Part shown: positions 1-7,869 of the stretch, one piece after another | Layout of the letters: each line of letters begins with the position of its first letter | Numbering within the stretch: position 1 is the stretch's first letter | Assembly (NCBI GenBank): GCA_028280915.1 | Contig: JANQKX010000176.1 | Coordinates: 1 to 11,901, forward strand | Length of the DNA: 11,901 nt | Source: Kiloniellaceae bacterium | GTDB lineage: Bacteria; Pseudomonadota; Alphaproteobacteria; Kiloniellales; Kiloniellaceae | Reading direction: 5' to 3' | Program-made: the position numbers and the translations under genes | The notes under the pieces: generated by a model | Database searches by the model: none | Told to the model about the DNA's origin: nothing | Seen by the model: the letters and a program-made list of their open reading frames with translations, nothing else

Positions 1-1238
1 CGTTGATGGGGGTCGGCGATCATCTCGCGCCACTGGGCCACCCAGCCCACCGTGCGCGCCACGGCGAAGAGCACCGTGAACATGGAGGTGGGGAAGCCCA
101 TGGCCTTCAGGATAATGCCCGAATAAAAATCAACGTTGGGGAACAGCTTTTTCTCGGCGAAGTATTCGTCTTCCAGGGCAATGCGTTCCAGCTCCATGGC
201 CAGATCCAAGAGCGGATCTTCTAGGCCCAGTTCGTGCAGCACCTCGTGGCAGGACTTGCGCATCACCCCGGCGCGGGGGTCGTAGTTCTTGTAGACCCGG
301 TGGCCGAAGCCCATGAGCCGGAAAGGATCGCTTTTGTCCTTGGCCCGCTCGATGAATTCGGGAATGCGGTCCTTGCTACCGATTTCCTGCAGCATCTGCA
401 ACACCGCCTCATTGGCGCCGCCGTGGGCCGGACCCCAGAGGGAGGCAATGCCGGCCGCGATGCAGGCGAAGGGATTGGCGCCACTGGAGCCGGCGATGCG
501 TACGGTCGAGGTGGAGGCGTTCTGCTCGTGATCCGCGTGCAGGATAAAGATACGGTCCATGGCGCGGGCCATGACCGGGCTGATCTTGTATTCCTCGCAA
601 GGCACGGAAAAGGTCATGTAGAGGAAGTTTTCCGCATAGGACAGGTCGTTGCGCGGATAAACGAAGGGCTGCCCCACGGAGAACTTATAGGCCATGGCCG
701 CGATGGTAGGCATCTTGGCGATCATGCGGTGCGAGGCCACCAGGCGCTGCTGCGGGTCGGTCACGTCGGTGGAGTCGTGATAGAAGGCCGACAAGGCGCC
801 CACGATGCCCACCATGATCGCCATGGGATGGGAATCCCGACGGAAGCCCCGATAGAAGTAGGTCATCTGCTCGTGGAGCATGGTGTGATAGGTGATCGAC
901 TTTTCGAAGGCGGCCTTTTCTTTTTCGTTGGGCAGCTCGCCGTAGAGCAAAAGGTGGCAGACTTCCATGAAGTCGCTATGTTCCGCCAAATCCTCGATGG
1001 AATAGCCGCGGTGCATCAAGACCCCTTTTTCACCGTCGATGTAGGTCAAATTGGAATGGCAGCTGCCGGTGGAGGTGAAGCCCGGGTCAAAGGTGAAGTA
1101 GCCCGTATCCGCATAAAGGCGGCGCACGTCGATCACCTTGGGCCCGATGGTGCCGGGCAGCAGATCCAGGTCGTAGCTCTTTCCCGTGCTATGGTCGGTG
1201 AGGGTCACATGTTCTTTTTTAGTATTATGGTCAGTCAT
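1..1238 (-). CDS. gltA: Citrate synthase (type II), 3' end beyond the window
   Basis: Citrate synthase condenses oxaloacetate and acetyl-CoA to citrate, the entry step of the TCA cycle in the cytoplasm. The reading frame is open from ATG at 1238 to the window edge (412 codons). The family is usually about 430 residues, so roughly the last 15-25 are missing. The catalytic triad is visible: His272 in GPAHGGAN, His313 in FGHRVYKN and Asp370 in NVDFYSG. Their spacing (41 and 57 residues) is that of E. coli H264, H305 and D362. The N-terminus with CHSNLTYIDGEKG and HRGYSIEDLA is that of the long proteobacterial hexameric type, which is typically NADH-sensitive; that regulation is inferred from family. 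The start is supported by a purine-rich GAAGGGG about 10 bases upstream. It lies 154 bp downstream of gltX on the same strand, separated by a probable terminator and a possible promoter. Confidence 0.97.
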   Translation of the reverse strand, partial: MTDHNTKKEHVTLTDHSTGKSYDLDLLPGTIGPKVIDVRRLYADTGYFTFDPGFTSTGSCHSNLTYIDGEKGVLMHRGYSIEDLAEHSDFMEVCHLLLYGELPNEKEKAAFEKSITYHTMLHEQMTYFYRGFRRDSHPMAIMVGIVGALSAFYHDSTDVTDPQQRLVASHRMIAKMPTIAAMAYKFSVGQPFVYPRNDLSYAENFLYMTFSVPCEEYKISPVMARAMDRIFILHADHEQNASTSTVRIAGSSGANPFACIAAGIASLWGPAHGGANEAVLQMLQEIGSKDRIPEFIERAKDKSDPFRLMGFGHRVYKNYDPRAGVMRKSCHEVLHELGLEDPLLDLAMELERIALEDEYFAEKKLFPNVDFYSGIILKAMGFPTSMFTVLFAVARTVGWVAQWREMIADPHQ

Positions 1239-1297
1239 CGCACCGGCCCCTTCTTTATCCAATTGCACCGTTCACTCTCTAGCGTTTACTGCGGCGC

Positions 1298-1326
1298 AGC
1301 ATAAAGCTTCACCCCTCGACAATCAA
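1298..1326 (-). promoter_or_regulatory. Possible sigma70-type promoter for gltA
   Basis: On the minus strand TTGATT (1326-1321) and TATGCT (1303-1298) are separated by 17 bp. Each hexamer matches the consensus at 4 of 6 positions. Transcription would start near 1291, about 53 bases before the gltA ATG. It lies between the putative gltX terminator and gltA, which is where a separate gltA promoter would be expected. The matches are modest, so this is a suggestion only. Confidence 0.35.
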
Positions 1327-1358
1327 TCTCGCTCATCAGGGAATTTGGCACCCCTGTC

Positions 1359-1393
1359 AAAAGGCCCTTTCCCGGGTGGAGAAGGGCGGTTTT
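1359..1393 (-). terminator. Probable intrinsic terminator of gltX
   Basis: The arms AAAAGGCCCTT (1359-1369) and AAGGGCGGTTTT (1382-1393) are nearly complementary, with one small bulge and a 12-base loop. Read on the minus strand, the hairpin begins at the first base of the flush gltX stop codon and ends in four T. Because both flanks are A/T runs it could act in both directions. The T run is short, so termination strength is uncertain. Confidence 0.5.
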
Positions 1394-2811
1394 CAAGGGT
1401 TTGACTGATCTTCGATACGGCCCAGTGCCTCCTCTTTCCCCAACACCGCCAGAACATCAAAAATACCCGGAGAAACGGTGGAGCCAGTGAGGGCAGCGCG
1501 GAGGGGTTGCGCCACTTTGCCCAGTTTAAGGCCCTGTTCTTCGGCGAAGAGCTTGATCGCCGGCTCTAGCACGGTGGCCTGCCAGTCATTGATGCCTTTC
1601 AGGGTGCTGTGCAACTGGCCCAAGGTGGCCTTAGCCTCCGCCGTCAGCAAACTGCCTGCCTTTTCGGTCATGCTCAGCGGTCGTTCGGCGGCGACGAAGG
1701 CCGCGTTTTCAGCAAGTTGCACCAAGGTCTTGGCACGGGGTGTCAGGAAGGGCATGGCCGCGACCAAACGATCTTTTTCCGCGCCCGACAAGGATCTTGC
1801 CGTCTTTTCCTCGAGCGTCGGACGAATGAGGTCGGCCAAGCGTGCCGGGTCGGCCTGCTGCAGGTAATGGGCATTGACGCTGGCCAGCTTGTCGAAATCG
1901 AAGCGCGCCGGCGAGCGGCCGATGGCCGACAGCTCGAACCAGTCGATGGCCTGCTGATCGGAGATGATCTCGTCGTCTCCATGACTCCAGCCCAGACGCA
2001 AAAGATAGTTGCGCAGGGCCTCGGGCAGATAGCCTTCGTCCCGGTAGGCTTCCACACCCAAGGCGCCGTGCCGCTTTGACAGCTTGGCGCCGTCGGGCCC
2101 ATGGATCAGGGGGATATGGGCAAAGACCGGCACCGGCCAATCCAGGGCTTCAAAAAGCTGCTTTTGCCGGAAAGCGTTGATGAGGTGATCGTCGCCCCGA
2201 ATCACGTGGGTTACGCCCATGTCGTGGTCGTCGATTACCACGGAGAGCATATAGGTCGGGGTGCCGTCGGCGCGCAGCAGGATCATATCGTCGAGCTGCT
2301 CGTTGGCCACGGTCACCCGGCCCTGGACCGCATCGTCAATGACGCTTTCTCGGTCACGGGGCATTTTCAGGCGCACCACCGGGTCCACGCCGGCGGGGGC
2401 CTCGCTGGGGTCCCGGTCGCGCCAACGGCCGTCATAGCGGAAGGAGCGGCCTTCCGCCTTGGCTTGCGCCCGCATCTCCGCCAGTTCCTCGGGCGTGCAG
2501 TAACAATGGTAGGCAAGTCCGGCGGCCAAGAGCTGGCGGGCCAGATCGGCGTGTCGCTGGGCGCCGGCGAACTGATAGACCACCTCGCCGTCCCAGCCGA
2601 GCCCCAGCCAGTTCAGGCCGTCCAAAATGGCGTCGATGGCTGCCTGCGTGGAGCGTTTGCGGTCCGTGTCCTCGATGCGCAGGCGGAACTTGCCGCCGTG
2701 GTGGCGGGCATAGAGGTAGTTGAACAAAGCGGTGCGGACCCCACCGATATGCAAAAAGCCCGTGGGCGAGGGCGCAAAGCGCACAACCACCGAGCCATCC
2801 TGATGTGTCAT
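1393..2811 (-). CDS. gltX: Glutamyl-tRNA synthetase
   Basis: This enzyme charges tRNA-Glu with glutamate for translation and for tetrapyrrole synthesis by the C5 route. It is a 472-residue class I synthetase, normal for the family. The nucleotide-binding signature is HIGG (residues 21-24, in FAPSPTGFLHIGG) and the second is KLSKR (243-247). The CYC pair (103-105) lies in the stretch that binds zinc in some relatives, but the second half of a zinc site is not evident. The C-terminal half is the helical anticodon-binding domain. I chose ATG 2811 because AGGAAG sits 8 bases upstream and family homology begins directly after it; the frame stays open 14 codons further upstream. Alphaproteobacteria often carry two GltX paralogues, one charging tRNA-Gln for transamidation. 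From this gene alone I cannot say which this is. Confidence 0.96.
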   Translation of the reverse strand: MTHQDGSVVVRFAPSPTGFLHIGGVRTALFNYLYARHHGGKFRLRIEDTDRKRSTQAAIDAILDGLNWLGLGWDGEVVYQFAGAQRHADLARQLLAAGLAYHCYCTPEELAEMRAQAKAEGRSFRYDGRWRDRDPSEAPAGVDPVVRLKMPRDRESVIDDAVQGRVTVANEQLDDMILLRADGTPTYMLSVVIDDHDMGVTHVIRGDDHLINAFRQKQLFEALDWPVPVFAHIPLIHGPDGAKLSKRHGALGVEAYRDEGYLPEALRNYLLRLGWSHGDDEIISDQQAIDWFELSAIGRSPARFDFDKLASVNAHYLQQADPARLADLIRPTLEEKTARSLSGAEKDRLVAAMPFLTPRAKTLVQLAENAAFVAAERPLSMTEKAGSLLTAEAKATLGQLHSTLKGINDWQATVLEPAIKLFAEEQGLKLGKVAQPLRAALTGSTVSPGIFDVLAVLGKEEALGRIEDQSNP

Positions 2812-2833
2812 GTTTTGCTTCCTAGGCTGGAAA

Positions 2834-2850
2834 GGCGGCGAGCCGCCGCC
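2834..2850 (-). repeat. GC hairpin in the gltX leader
   Basis: GGCGGCG and CGCCGCC form a perfect 7-bp stem with a 3-base loop, ending 22 bases upstream of the gltX start codon and just before its Shine-Dalgarno sequence. There is no T run after it on either strand, so it is not an intrinsic terminator. A role in leader folding or mRNA stability is possible but not shown. Confidence 0.6.
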
Positions 2851-2856
2851 CATGAA

Positions 2857-2870
2857 ACAGGCGCGCCTGT
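2857..2870. repeat. Perfect 14-bp palindrome between gltX and comEC
   Basis: ACAGGCGCGCCTGT equals its own reverse complement. It lies in the 203-bp divergent spacer between gltX and comEC, 46 bases upstream of the gltX ATG. The form fits a dimeric regulator's operator, but I recognise no regulator. No convincing promoter hexamers were found in the rest of the spacer on either strand. Confidence 0.6.
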
Positions 2871-3014
2871 CGATGCTGCGTGCTGTTTAACACAAGGGAA
2901 TTGGGACGTCTTCCTCGTCCTTGGCAAGGGCCATGGATTTTCCCCATGCCGGGCCGTATGAGCAAAACTCCATATGTCATTCAACAATCAAGCAATTTAG
3001 CGTAGGGTTGCGTT

Positions 3015-5192
3015 TTGTCCTGTTCTCGAGTTTTGGTGGCTTGGTCGCCGAGTTGGGTGAAACGCGTGGGGATTGATCGTTTGACGGCATGGTTCGGGCG
3101 TCACGTGGCCGCCGAGCGGTCCCGCTGGCAGCTGTGGCTGCCGGTCGCCTTCGCCACCGGCGTGGGGATCTACTTCGGCCTGCCGGACGAACCGCCCCTT
3201 TGGCTGGGGGCCTCGGCCCTTTTGATCGCCTTTGCCGTGACCCTCATGCTGCGCGCGCGTCCGGGCCTGCTGATGGCCGGGCTCTACGGCGCTTTTGCCT
3301 TGGCCGGATTTACCAATGCGCAATGGCATACGGAATGGGCGGCGGCGCCGGTGGTGGCCGACAGCCATCGGGCGGTCACTCTGGAGGGTGAGATTTTTGA
3401 TCTCAATCGCCATGAGGGTGCCTATCGCATGGTGCTGCGGGATGTCGCCAGCCCCGACTGGCAGGAGACCGCCCCGCCCGTGCGGGTTCGGGTTCGCCTG
3501 TCGGAAAAGGCCGCCGCCGGTCTTAAGGTGGGCGATCGCATCGAAATTCGCGCCGTTTTGCGGCCGCCGCCGGGGCCCGTGGCCCCAGGCGCCTATGACT
3601 TTGCCCGTCGGGCCTATTTCGAGCGGCTGGGCGGCGTGGGTTTTGCCGTGGGCCGGCCCCATGTCCTGATCCCGGTGGAGGACCGCAAGGGCCAGAGCTG
3701 GCTGGCCGGGTTCTGGCAGGAAAACGCGCTTTGGTGGTCGGCTCTGCGCCACCGCATTTCCGAGCGCAATTTGGTCGCCTTGCCGGGCCAGCCGGGGGCG
3801 GTGGCCGCCGCCTTGATGACCGGCGAACGGGGCGCCATTTCCGAAACGGTCATCGAAAACATGCGGGCCGCCGGACTTGCCCATTTGTTGGCCATCTCGG
3901 GCCTGCACATGGGGCTGGTGGGCGGATTGATCTTTTTTCTGCTGCGTTTCGTCTTGGCCGCGATCCCGCCGGTGAACCTGAGGTTTCCCATCAAGAAGTG
4001 GGCGGCCGTGGCCGGTCTTTTGGGCTCGGGATTTTATTTGCTGCTGGTGGGCGCCACGATCCCTTCGCAGCGGGCCTTCATCATGGTCGGCCTGGTTTTT
4101 GTCGGTGTCCTGGCCGACCGTCGGGCCCTTTCCATGCGGCTGGTGGCCTGGGCCGCCTTTTTGATCCTAGTGATCGCGCCGGAAAGCTTGCTGTCCGCCA
4201 GCTTCCAACTCTCCTTCGCGGCGGTGATCTGCTTGGTGGCGGCCTATGAGTCCTGGTCCCTGCGCCGCATCACCTGGCAGCGGGACGCGGGGCCGGTGCA
4301 CAAGGTCGGCCTCTACCTGGTCGGGGTCTTCTTGACCTCGGTGATCGCGGTTGCGGCCACCGCGCCCTTGGGGGCCTTTCATTTCAACCGGGTGGCCCTT
4401 TACGGCCTCTTGGCGAACCTGGTGGCCGTGCCCATGACGGCCTTTTGGGTGATGCCCTGGGCCTTGCTGGCCTTCCTGCTCATGCCCTTGGGGCTGGAGC
4501 ATCTGGCTTTGCGTCCCATGGGTTGGGGCCTGGAGGTGATCTTGTACGTGGCGGCCCAGGTGGCTGCCTGGCCCCATGCCCAGGTCCTGGTGGCGAGCAT
4601 GCCCTTTGCCACCTTGATGCTGCTGGTGTTCGGCGGTTTATGGCTCTGCCTCTGGCAGCGGCCTTGGCGGTTCCTGGGGATCGGGATCATAGTAACCGGG
4701 TTATTGCTCATGCCCTTCGAACGCCCGCCCCACATTTGGATTGACGGCGAGGCGCGTCTGATCGGCTTTCGGGACGGCGCGGGCACTTTCTGGCGTTCCG
4801 ACGGACGCCGGGCGGCTTTCGAGGCGGAAATCTGGCAGCGGCACGCGGGTCTGACGGATAAAATGACGTGGCCGCGCAGCGGTGATGCCTTGAACGGCCG
4901 GTTGCGGTGTGACCTGCTGGGGTGCCTCTACAAGACGAATGGGCGCATCGTGGCGTTTGTATTTGACAGCCTGGCCCTGGCCGAGGACTGCGCCGTCGCC
5001 GACCTGGTCATCAGCATGGAGCCCGTCTTCGGCCGGCAGTGCGACCGGCCGGCGGTCGTGATCGACCGTTTTGATCTATGGCGAAACGGTGCCCACGCGG
5101 TCTGGCTGGACGACCATGCCATCACGGTGGAAAACGTGGTCCAAGCCAGCGGCCGGCGCCCTTGGGTGCGGCTGCCCGGCGCGACAAAATAA
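3015..5192 (+). CDS. comEC: ComEC/Rec2-family DNA uptake channel protein, no metallo-beta-lactamase domain
   Basis: ComEC forms the inner-membrane channel that passes single-stranded DNA into the cytoplasm during natural transformation. The frame gives 725 residues. After a few N-terminal membrane segments (about residues 40-100) comes a soluble, probably OB-like region (about 100-230). The polytopic Competence domain follows (about 260-570), with the family hallmark HLLAISGLHMGL at about residue 290. The last 150 or so residues are soluble and show conserved-looking Cys (RCDLLGCLY, ISMEPVFGRQC). They lack the HxHxDH zinc motif of the hydrolase domain found in many ComEC proteins, a shortened form I recall from alphaproteobacteria. 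TTG 3015 is chosen because TAGGG lies 7 bases upstream; GTG at 3036, 3057 or 3066 are alternatives. The gene is divergent from gltX and converges on lexA with 3 bp between stop codons. Whether the host is transformable cannot be told from here. Confidence 0.9.
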   Translation: MSCSRVLVAWSPSWVKRVGIDRLTAWFGRHVAAERSRWQLWLPVAFATGVGIYFGLPDEPPLWLGASALLIAFAVTLMLRARPGLLMAGLYGAFALAGFTNAQWHTEWAAAPVVADSHRAVTLEGEIFDLNRHEGAYRMVLRDVASPDWQETAPPVRVRVRLSEKAAAGLKVGDRIEIRAVLRPPPGPVAPGAYDFARRAYFERLGGVGFAVGRPHVLIPVEDRKGQSWLAGFWQENALWWSALRHRISERNLVALPGQPGAVAAALMTGERGAISETVIENMRAAGLAHLLAISGLHMGLVGGLIFFLLRFVLAAIPPVNLRFPIKKWAAVAGLLGSGFYLLLVGATIPSQRAFIMVGLVFVGVLADRRALSMRLVAWAAFLILVIAPESLLSASFQLSFAAVICLVAAYESWSLRRITWQRDAGPVHKVGLYLVGVFLTSVIAVAATAPLGAFHFNRVALYGLLANLVAVPMTAFWVMPWALLAFLLMPLGLEHLALRPMGWGLEVILYVAAQVAAWPHAQVLVASMPFATLMLLVFGGLWLCLWQRPWRFLGIGIIVTGLLLMPFERPPHIWIDGEARLIGFRDGAGTFWRSDGRRAAFEAEIWQRHAGLTDKMTWPRSGDALNGRLRCDLLGCLYKTNGRIVAFVFDSLALAEDCAVADLVISMEPVFGRQCDRPAVVIDRFDLWRNGAHAVWLDDHAITVENVVQASGRRPWVRLPGATK

Positions 5193-5195
5193 AGG

Positions 5196-5903
5196 TCAAT
5201 AACGGCGCAAGAGGCCGACCAGCTTGCCCTGGATGCGCACCCGCTCCGGCGGGAAGAGGCGGGTTTCGTAGTTTTTATTGGCGGGCTCCAAAGCCACCGC
5301 GCCGCCCTTGCGCCGCAGGCGCTTCAAGGTGGCCTCCTCGTTGTCCACCAAGGCCACCACGATGGTGCCGTTCTCGGCCGTATCCGTGCGCTCGATCAAG
5401 ACCGTGTCCCCGTCCAGGATGCCGGCCTCGATCATGGAATCCCCGTCCACGTCCAGGGCATAGTGCTCTCCCGACCCCAGCAGGGAAGCGGGCACATCCA
5501 AATAACTGCTCTGATCGCGCAAGGCCTCGATGGGCGTGCCCGCGGCGATGCGTCCGTAAAGGGGCAGGGTAGTCACCTCGATATCCGCTTCCACCTTGGC
5601 GCCGGTGAGATTGGAGCCAAAGTTGCCCATGATCACATTGGGTGCGAAGGAGGTGGGCGCGGGGACGGGCGTGGCGGCCTGGGGCACGTCCTCGGGCAGG
5701 CGCACCACTTCGATGGCCCGGGCCCGATGGGCCAGGCGCTTGATAAAACCCCGCTCCTCCAGCCCGGTGATCAGGCGGTGAATGCCCGATTTGGACTTCA
5801 GCTGCAGGGCGTCTTTCATCTCGTCGAAGGACGGCGACACACCGTTCTTTTGCAGATGGTCGTGAATGAAAAGCAACAACTGATGCTGTTTTTTGGTCAA
5901 CAT
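5196..5903 (-). CDS. lexA: LexA repressor (SOS response)
   Basis: LexA represses DNA-damage genes and is inactivated by RecA-stimulated self-cleavage. The protein has 235 residues, typical of alphaproteobacteria and longer than E. coli LexA because of the linker. Residues 1-65 are the winged helix-turn-helix (starts MLTKKQHQLL; GVSPSFDEMKDAL is the first helix pair). A Pro/Ala-rich linker runs about 70-90, followed by the S24-type peptidase fold. The scissile Ala121-Gly122 lies in YGRIAAG, the nucleophile Ser156 in GDSMIEAG and the general base Lys194 in EATLKRL. The Ala-Ser spacing of 35 equals that of E. coli. All cleavage residues are intact, so the protein should be functional. A LexA box covers its own promoter, which indicates autorepression. 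The ribosome-binding site is weak (a G run with TTAGG before the ATG). Confidence 0.97.
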   Translation of the reverse strand: MLTKKQHQLLLFIHDHLQKNGVSPSFDEMKDALQLKSKSGIHRLITGLEERGFIKRLAHRARAIEVVRLPEDVPQAATPVPAPTSFAPNVIMGNFGSNLTGAKVEADIEVTTLPLYGRIAAGTPIEALRDQSSYLDVPASLLGSGEHYALDVDGDSMIEAGILDGDTVLIERTDTAENGTIVVALVDNEEATLKRLRRKGGAVALEPANKNYETRLFPPERVRIQGKLVGLLRRY

Positions 5904-5971
5904 GCTTGCCTAACCCCCCCGGTTGGCCCATGCCGTCCTGGCAAAAGAACAAAACAAAAACGAACAGCTTT

Positions 5972-5986
5972 GTTCTAGTTTAGTTC
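5972..5986 (-). promoter_or_regulatory. LexA box (SOS operator) of lexA
   Basis: GTTCTAGTTTAGTTC on the plus strand matches the alphaproteobacterial LexA operator GTTC-N7-GTTC exactly. It covers the -10 element and part of the spacer of the lexA promoter, so bound LexA should block RNA polymerase. Further GAAC half-sites at 5947-5950 and 5962-5965 lie just downstream, but their spacing does not make a second canonical box. Confidence 0.9.
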
Positions 5987-6000
5987 TTTTCTTGCGTCAA
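5972..6000 (-). promoter_or_regulatory. lexA promoter (sigma70 type)
   Basis: On the minus strand TTGACG (6000-5995, 5 of 6 to consensus) is followed after 17 bp by TAGAAC (5977-5972, 4 of 6). Transcription would begin near 5965, giving a leader of about 60 bases. The promoter sits in the 247-bp spacer between moeA and lexA, so lexA can be transcribed independently of the trp-moa operon. Confidence 0.75.
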
Positions 6001-6150
6001 GCTCTTTGAAGCTTTTTCTTGTCGTCTGGGGCGCGATTTTTGTTTTTTAGTCCATCAAGCAGAATATCAGAAATCACCCCATGAAGCCCGTTAAGAATGC
6101 CCTTGACAGGGATTTTGTGTTGAAGCGGAGGGAAACCGTGGCCACTGTCC

Positions 6151-7365
6151 CTAAAATCCCAGGTCGCCGCCGACGAAGGGCAGGACCGGAACGGTCTCGC
6201 CAGCGGGCGCGGCGGGCGCCAGGGGCGGCCGGATGATGAAGCCGTCGGCGTGGCTAAGGGTGGCCAGCATGGAAGAGTCCTGCTTCTCAAACGGGGTGGC
6301 CAGGGTGTGGCCCTGGCCGTCCTGGCTGAGGCGCGCGCGCAGGTAGTCTTGACGGTGATCGTTGGCCTTCAAGGGCGCCGTCAACTGGGCGGTGACGGTC
6401 CGGTCCGGCTCTTCCGGCTTGCCCAGCAGCTTGGCCATGACCGGGCGCAGGAAGATGAAGGCGCAGACCAGAGCGGACACGGGGTTGCCCGGCAGGCCCA
6501 GTATCGGCGTGGCGCCGATGCGGCCGAAGATCAGGGGTTTGCCCGGGCGCATGGCCACCCGATAAAAATCAAGCGACAGGTCGGTTTCGCCGAAGACGCT
6601 GCGCATGAGGTCGTGGTCGCCCACGGAGGCGCCGCCGGGGGTCAGCAGCAGGTCGGCGCCGCCGGCGCCCGCCCAGAGGCGCATAAGGGCCGCCCGGTCA
6701 TCGGGGGCGATGCCCAGGTCGACGGCCTCGCCGCCGCAGGTTTTGATGAAGGCGGCCAGCGCCAGGCCGTTGGAGGCGATGATCTGTCCCGGCCCCAGGT
6801 CGCTGCCGGGCATGACGGTCTCGTCGCCCGTGGCCAGGATGGCGATGCGGGGCCGCCGCCGCACCCGCAGCCAGGCCACGTTCATGGCCGCCGCCAGGCC
6901 CACGTCGCGCACGCTCATGAGGTGGCCGGCGGGCGCGCCCTGGTCGCCGCGGCGAAAGTCCAGGCCGGCGGGCCGCACGTAGTGGCCGTGGGGCGGTGAG
7001 AAGGTGACGGTGACATGATCGCCGTCCCGTTCCGTGTCTTCCTGGATCACGATGGTATCGGCCCCCGGGGGCACCAGGCTGCCGGTGAAGAGCCGGACGG
7101 CTTCGCCGGGCCCGACTTGGCCCGAAAAAGGGTGGCCGGCCGGGGCGTCGCCGATCACCCGCAGGGTCGCGGGCACATCCGCCACGTCCGCGACCCGCAC
7201 GGCGTAGCCGTCCATGGCCGAGACATCATGGGGCGGCTGGTCCAGGCGGGAGACCAGGTTTTCCGCCAGGACCCGGCCCAGGGCCTGGGCGACGGAGACG
7301 GTTTCCGCCGGAAGGGGACCGAAGGCCTCCAGGATGCGGGCGCGGGCTTCTGCGACGGGGATCAT
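6151..7365 (-). CDS. moeA: Molybdopterin molybdenumtransferase MoeA
   Basis: MoeA inserts molybdate into adenylylated molybdopterin, the final step of molybdenum cofactor synthesis in the cytoplasm. The 404-residue protein is of usual length. Diagnostic motifs are PPHDVSAMDGYAVR (45-57), ATGDE (178-182), LTPGGASVGDHD (241-252), MRPGKPL (272-278) and LPGNPVSA (291-298), in the family's order. The C-terminal domain (about 320-404) completes the fold. ATG 7365 shares its first base with the moaC TGA stop (TGATG), which suggests translational coupling; a GTG one codon upstream is an alternative. Family homology starts here, although the frame stays open 30 codons further into moaC. It is the last gene of the trp-moa run. 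No convincing terminator follows it; only a weak inverted repeat (AAAATCCC at 6153-6160, GGGATTTT at 6109-6116) surrounds its stop. Confidence 0.96.
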   Translation of the reverse strand: MIPVAEARARILEAFGPLPAETVSVAQALGRVLAENLVSRLDQPPHDVSAMDGYAVRVADVADVPATLRVIGDAPAGHPFSGQVGPGEAVRLFTGSLVPPGADTIVIQEDTERDGDHVTVTFSPPHGHYVRPAGLDFRRGDQGAPAGHLMSVRDVGLAAAMNVAWLRVRRRPRIAILATGDETVMPGSDLGPGQIIASNGLALAAFIKTCGGEAVDLGIAPDDRAALMRLWAGAGGADLLLTPGGASVGDHDLMRSVFGETDLSLDFYRVAMRPGKPLIFGRIGATPILGLPGNPVSALVCAFIFLRPVMAKLLGKPEEPDRTVTAQLTAPLKANDHRQDYLRARLSQDGQGHTLATPFEKQDSSMLATLSHADGFIIRPPLAPAAPAGETVPVLPFVGGDLGF

Positions 7366-7841
7366 CACGGGGCCTCGAAGGTGCCGGACTTGCCGCCGGA
7401 TTTGTGCACCAGGCGCAGGTCGGTGATGCGCATGCCCTTGTCCACGGCCTTGCACATGTCATAGACCGTCAAGGCGGCGACCGAGACGGCGGTCAGGGCT
7501 TCCATCTCCACCCCGGTGCGGCCCTTCAGCTTGCAGGTGGCGGTAATCGCCACCGCCGGCTCGTCGGTCTCTAAGGCCAGGTCCAGCTTGACCGAGGTGA
7601 GCGCCAAGGGGTGGCAGAGGGGAATGAGGTCGGGGGTTTTTTTGGCCCCCATGATGCCGGCCAGCCGGGCGACCGACAAGACATCGCCCTTTTTGACGCC
7701 GCCTTCGCGGATCAGCGCCAAGGTTTCGGGTTTCAGCAAAACCCGGCCCTTGGCCACGGCGACCCGCTCGGTCACCTCTTTGTCGGATACGTCCACCATC
7801 ACGGCCTTGCCGTCTTGGTCGAAATGGGTGAAGCCTGCCAC
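7365..7841 (-). CDS. moaC: Cyclic pyranopterin monophosphate synthase MoaC
   Basis: MoaC acts after MoaA, converting the cyclic GTP-derived intermediate to cyclic pyranopterin monophosphate in molybdenum cofactor synthesis. At 158 residues it is the normal length for the family. Key positions fall at the E. coli numbers: Lys51 (KKGDVLSVA), His77 in LCHPL, Glu112 and Glu114 in GVEMEAL, Asp128 in YDMC and Lys131. The start is GTG, supported by AAGGAG 7 bases upstream. The gene follows trpC after 28 bp and overlaps moeA by one base, so it is almost certainly cotranscribed with both. The partner genes moaA, moaD and moaE are not in the window. Confidence 0.97.
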   Translation of the reverse strand: MAGFTHFDQDGKAVMVDVSDKEVTERVAVAKGRVLLKPETLALIREGGVKKGDVLSVARLAGIMGAKKTPDLIPLCHPLALTSVKLDLALETDEPAVAITATCKLKGRTGVEMEALTAVSVAALTVYDMCKAVDKGMRITDLRLVHKSGGKSGTFEAP

Positions 7842-7869
7842 TGGGATCTCCTTACCCTATCTCTCGGCC

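Noticed and set aside
234..1304. A 356-codon plus-strand frame antisense to gltA
   Set aside because: It mirrors gltA, whose opposite-strand translation shows the full catalytic triad. The product is low-complexity and Gly/His-rich with no motif, as expected for antisense frames in GC-rich DNA.
6109..6160. Inverted repeat around the moeA stop as a terminator
   Set aside because: The 8-bp arms are A/T-rich with a 36-base loop and there is no following T run, so it is too weak to call.
5997..6290. A 97-codon minus-strand frame overlapping the moeA 3' end and the moeA-lexA spacer
   Set aside because: Its first half is moeA in another frame and its tail has no domain or ribosome-binding site. 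It would also run through the lexA promoter.
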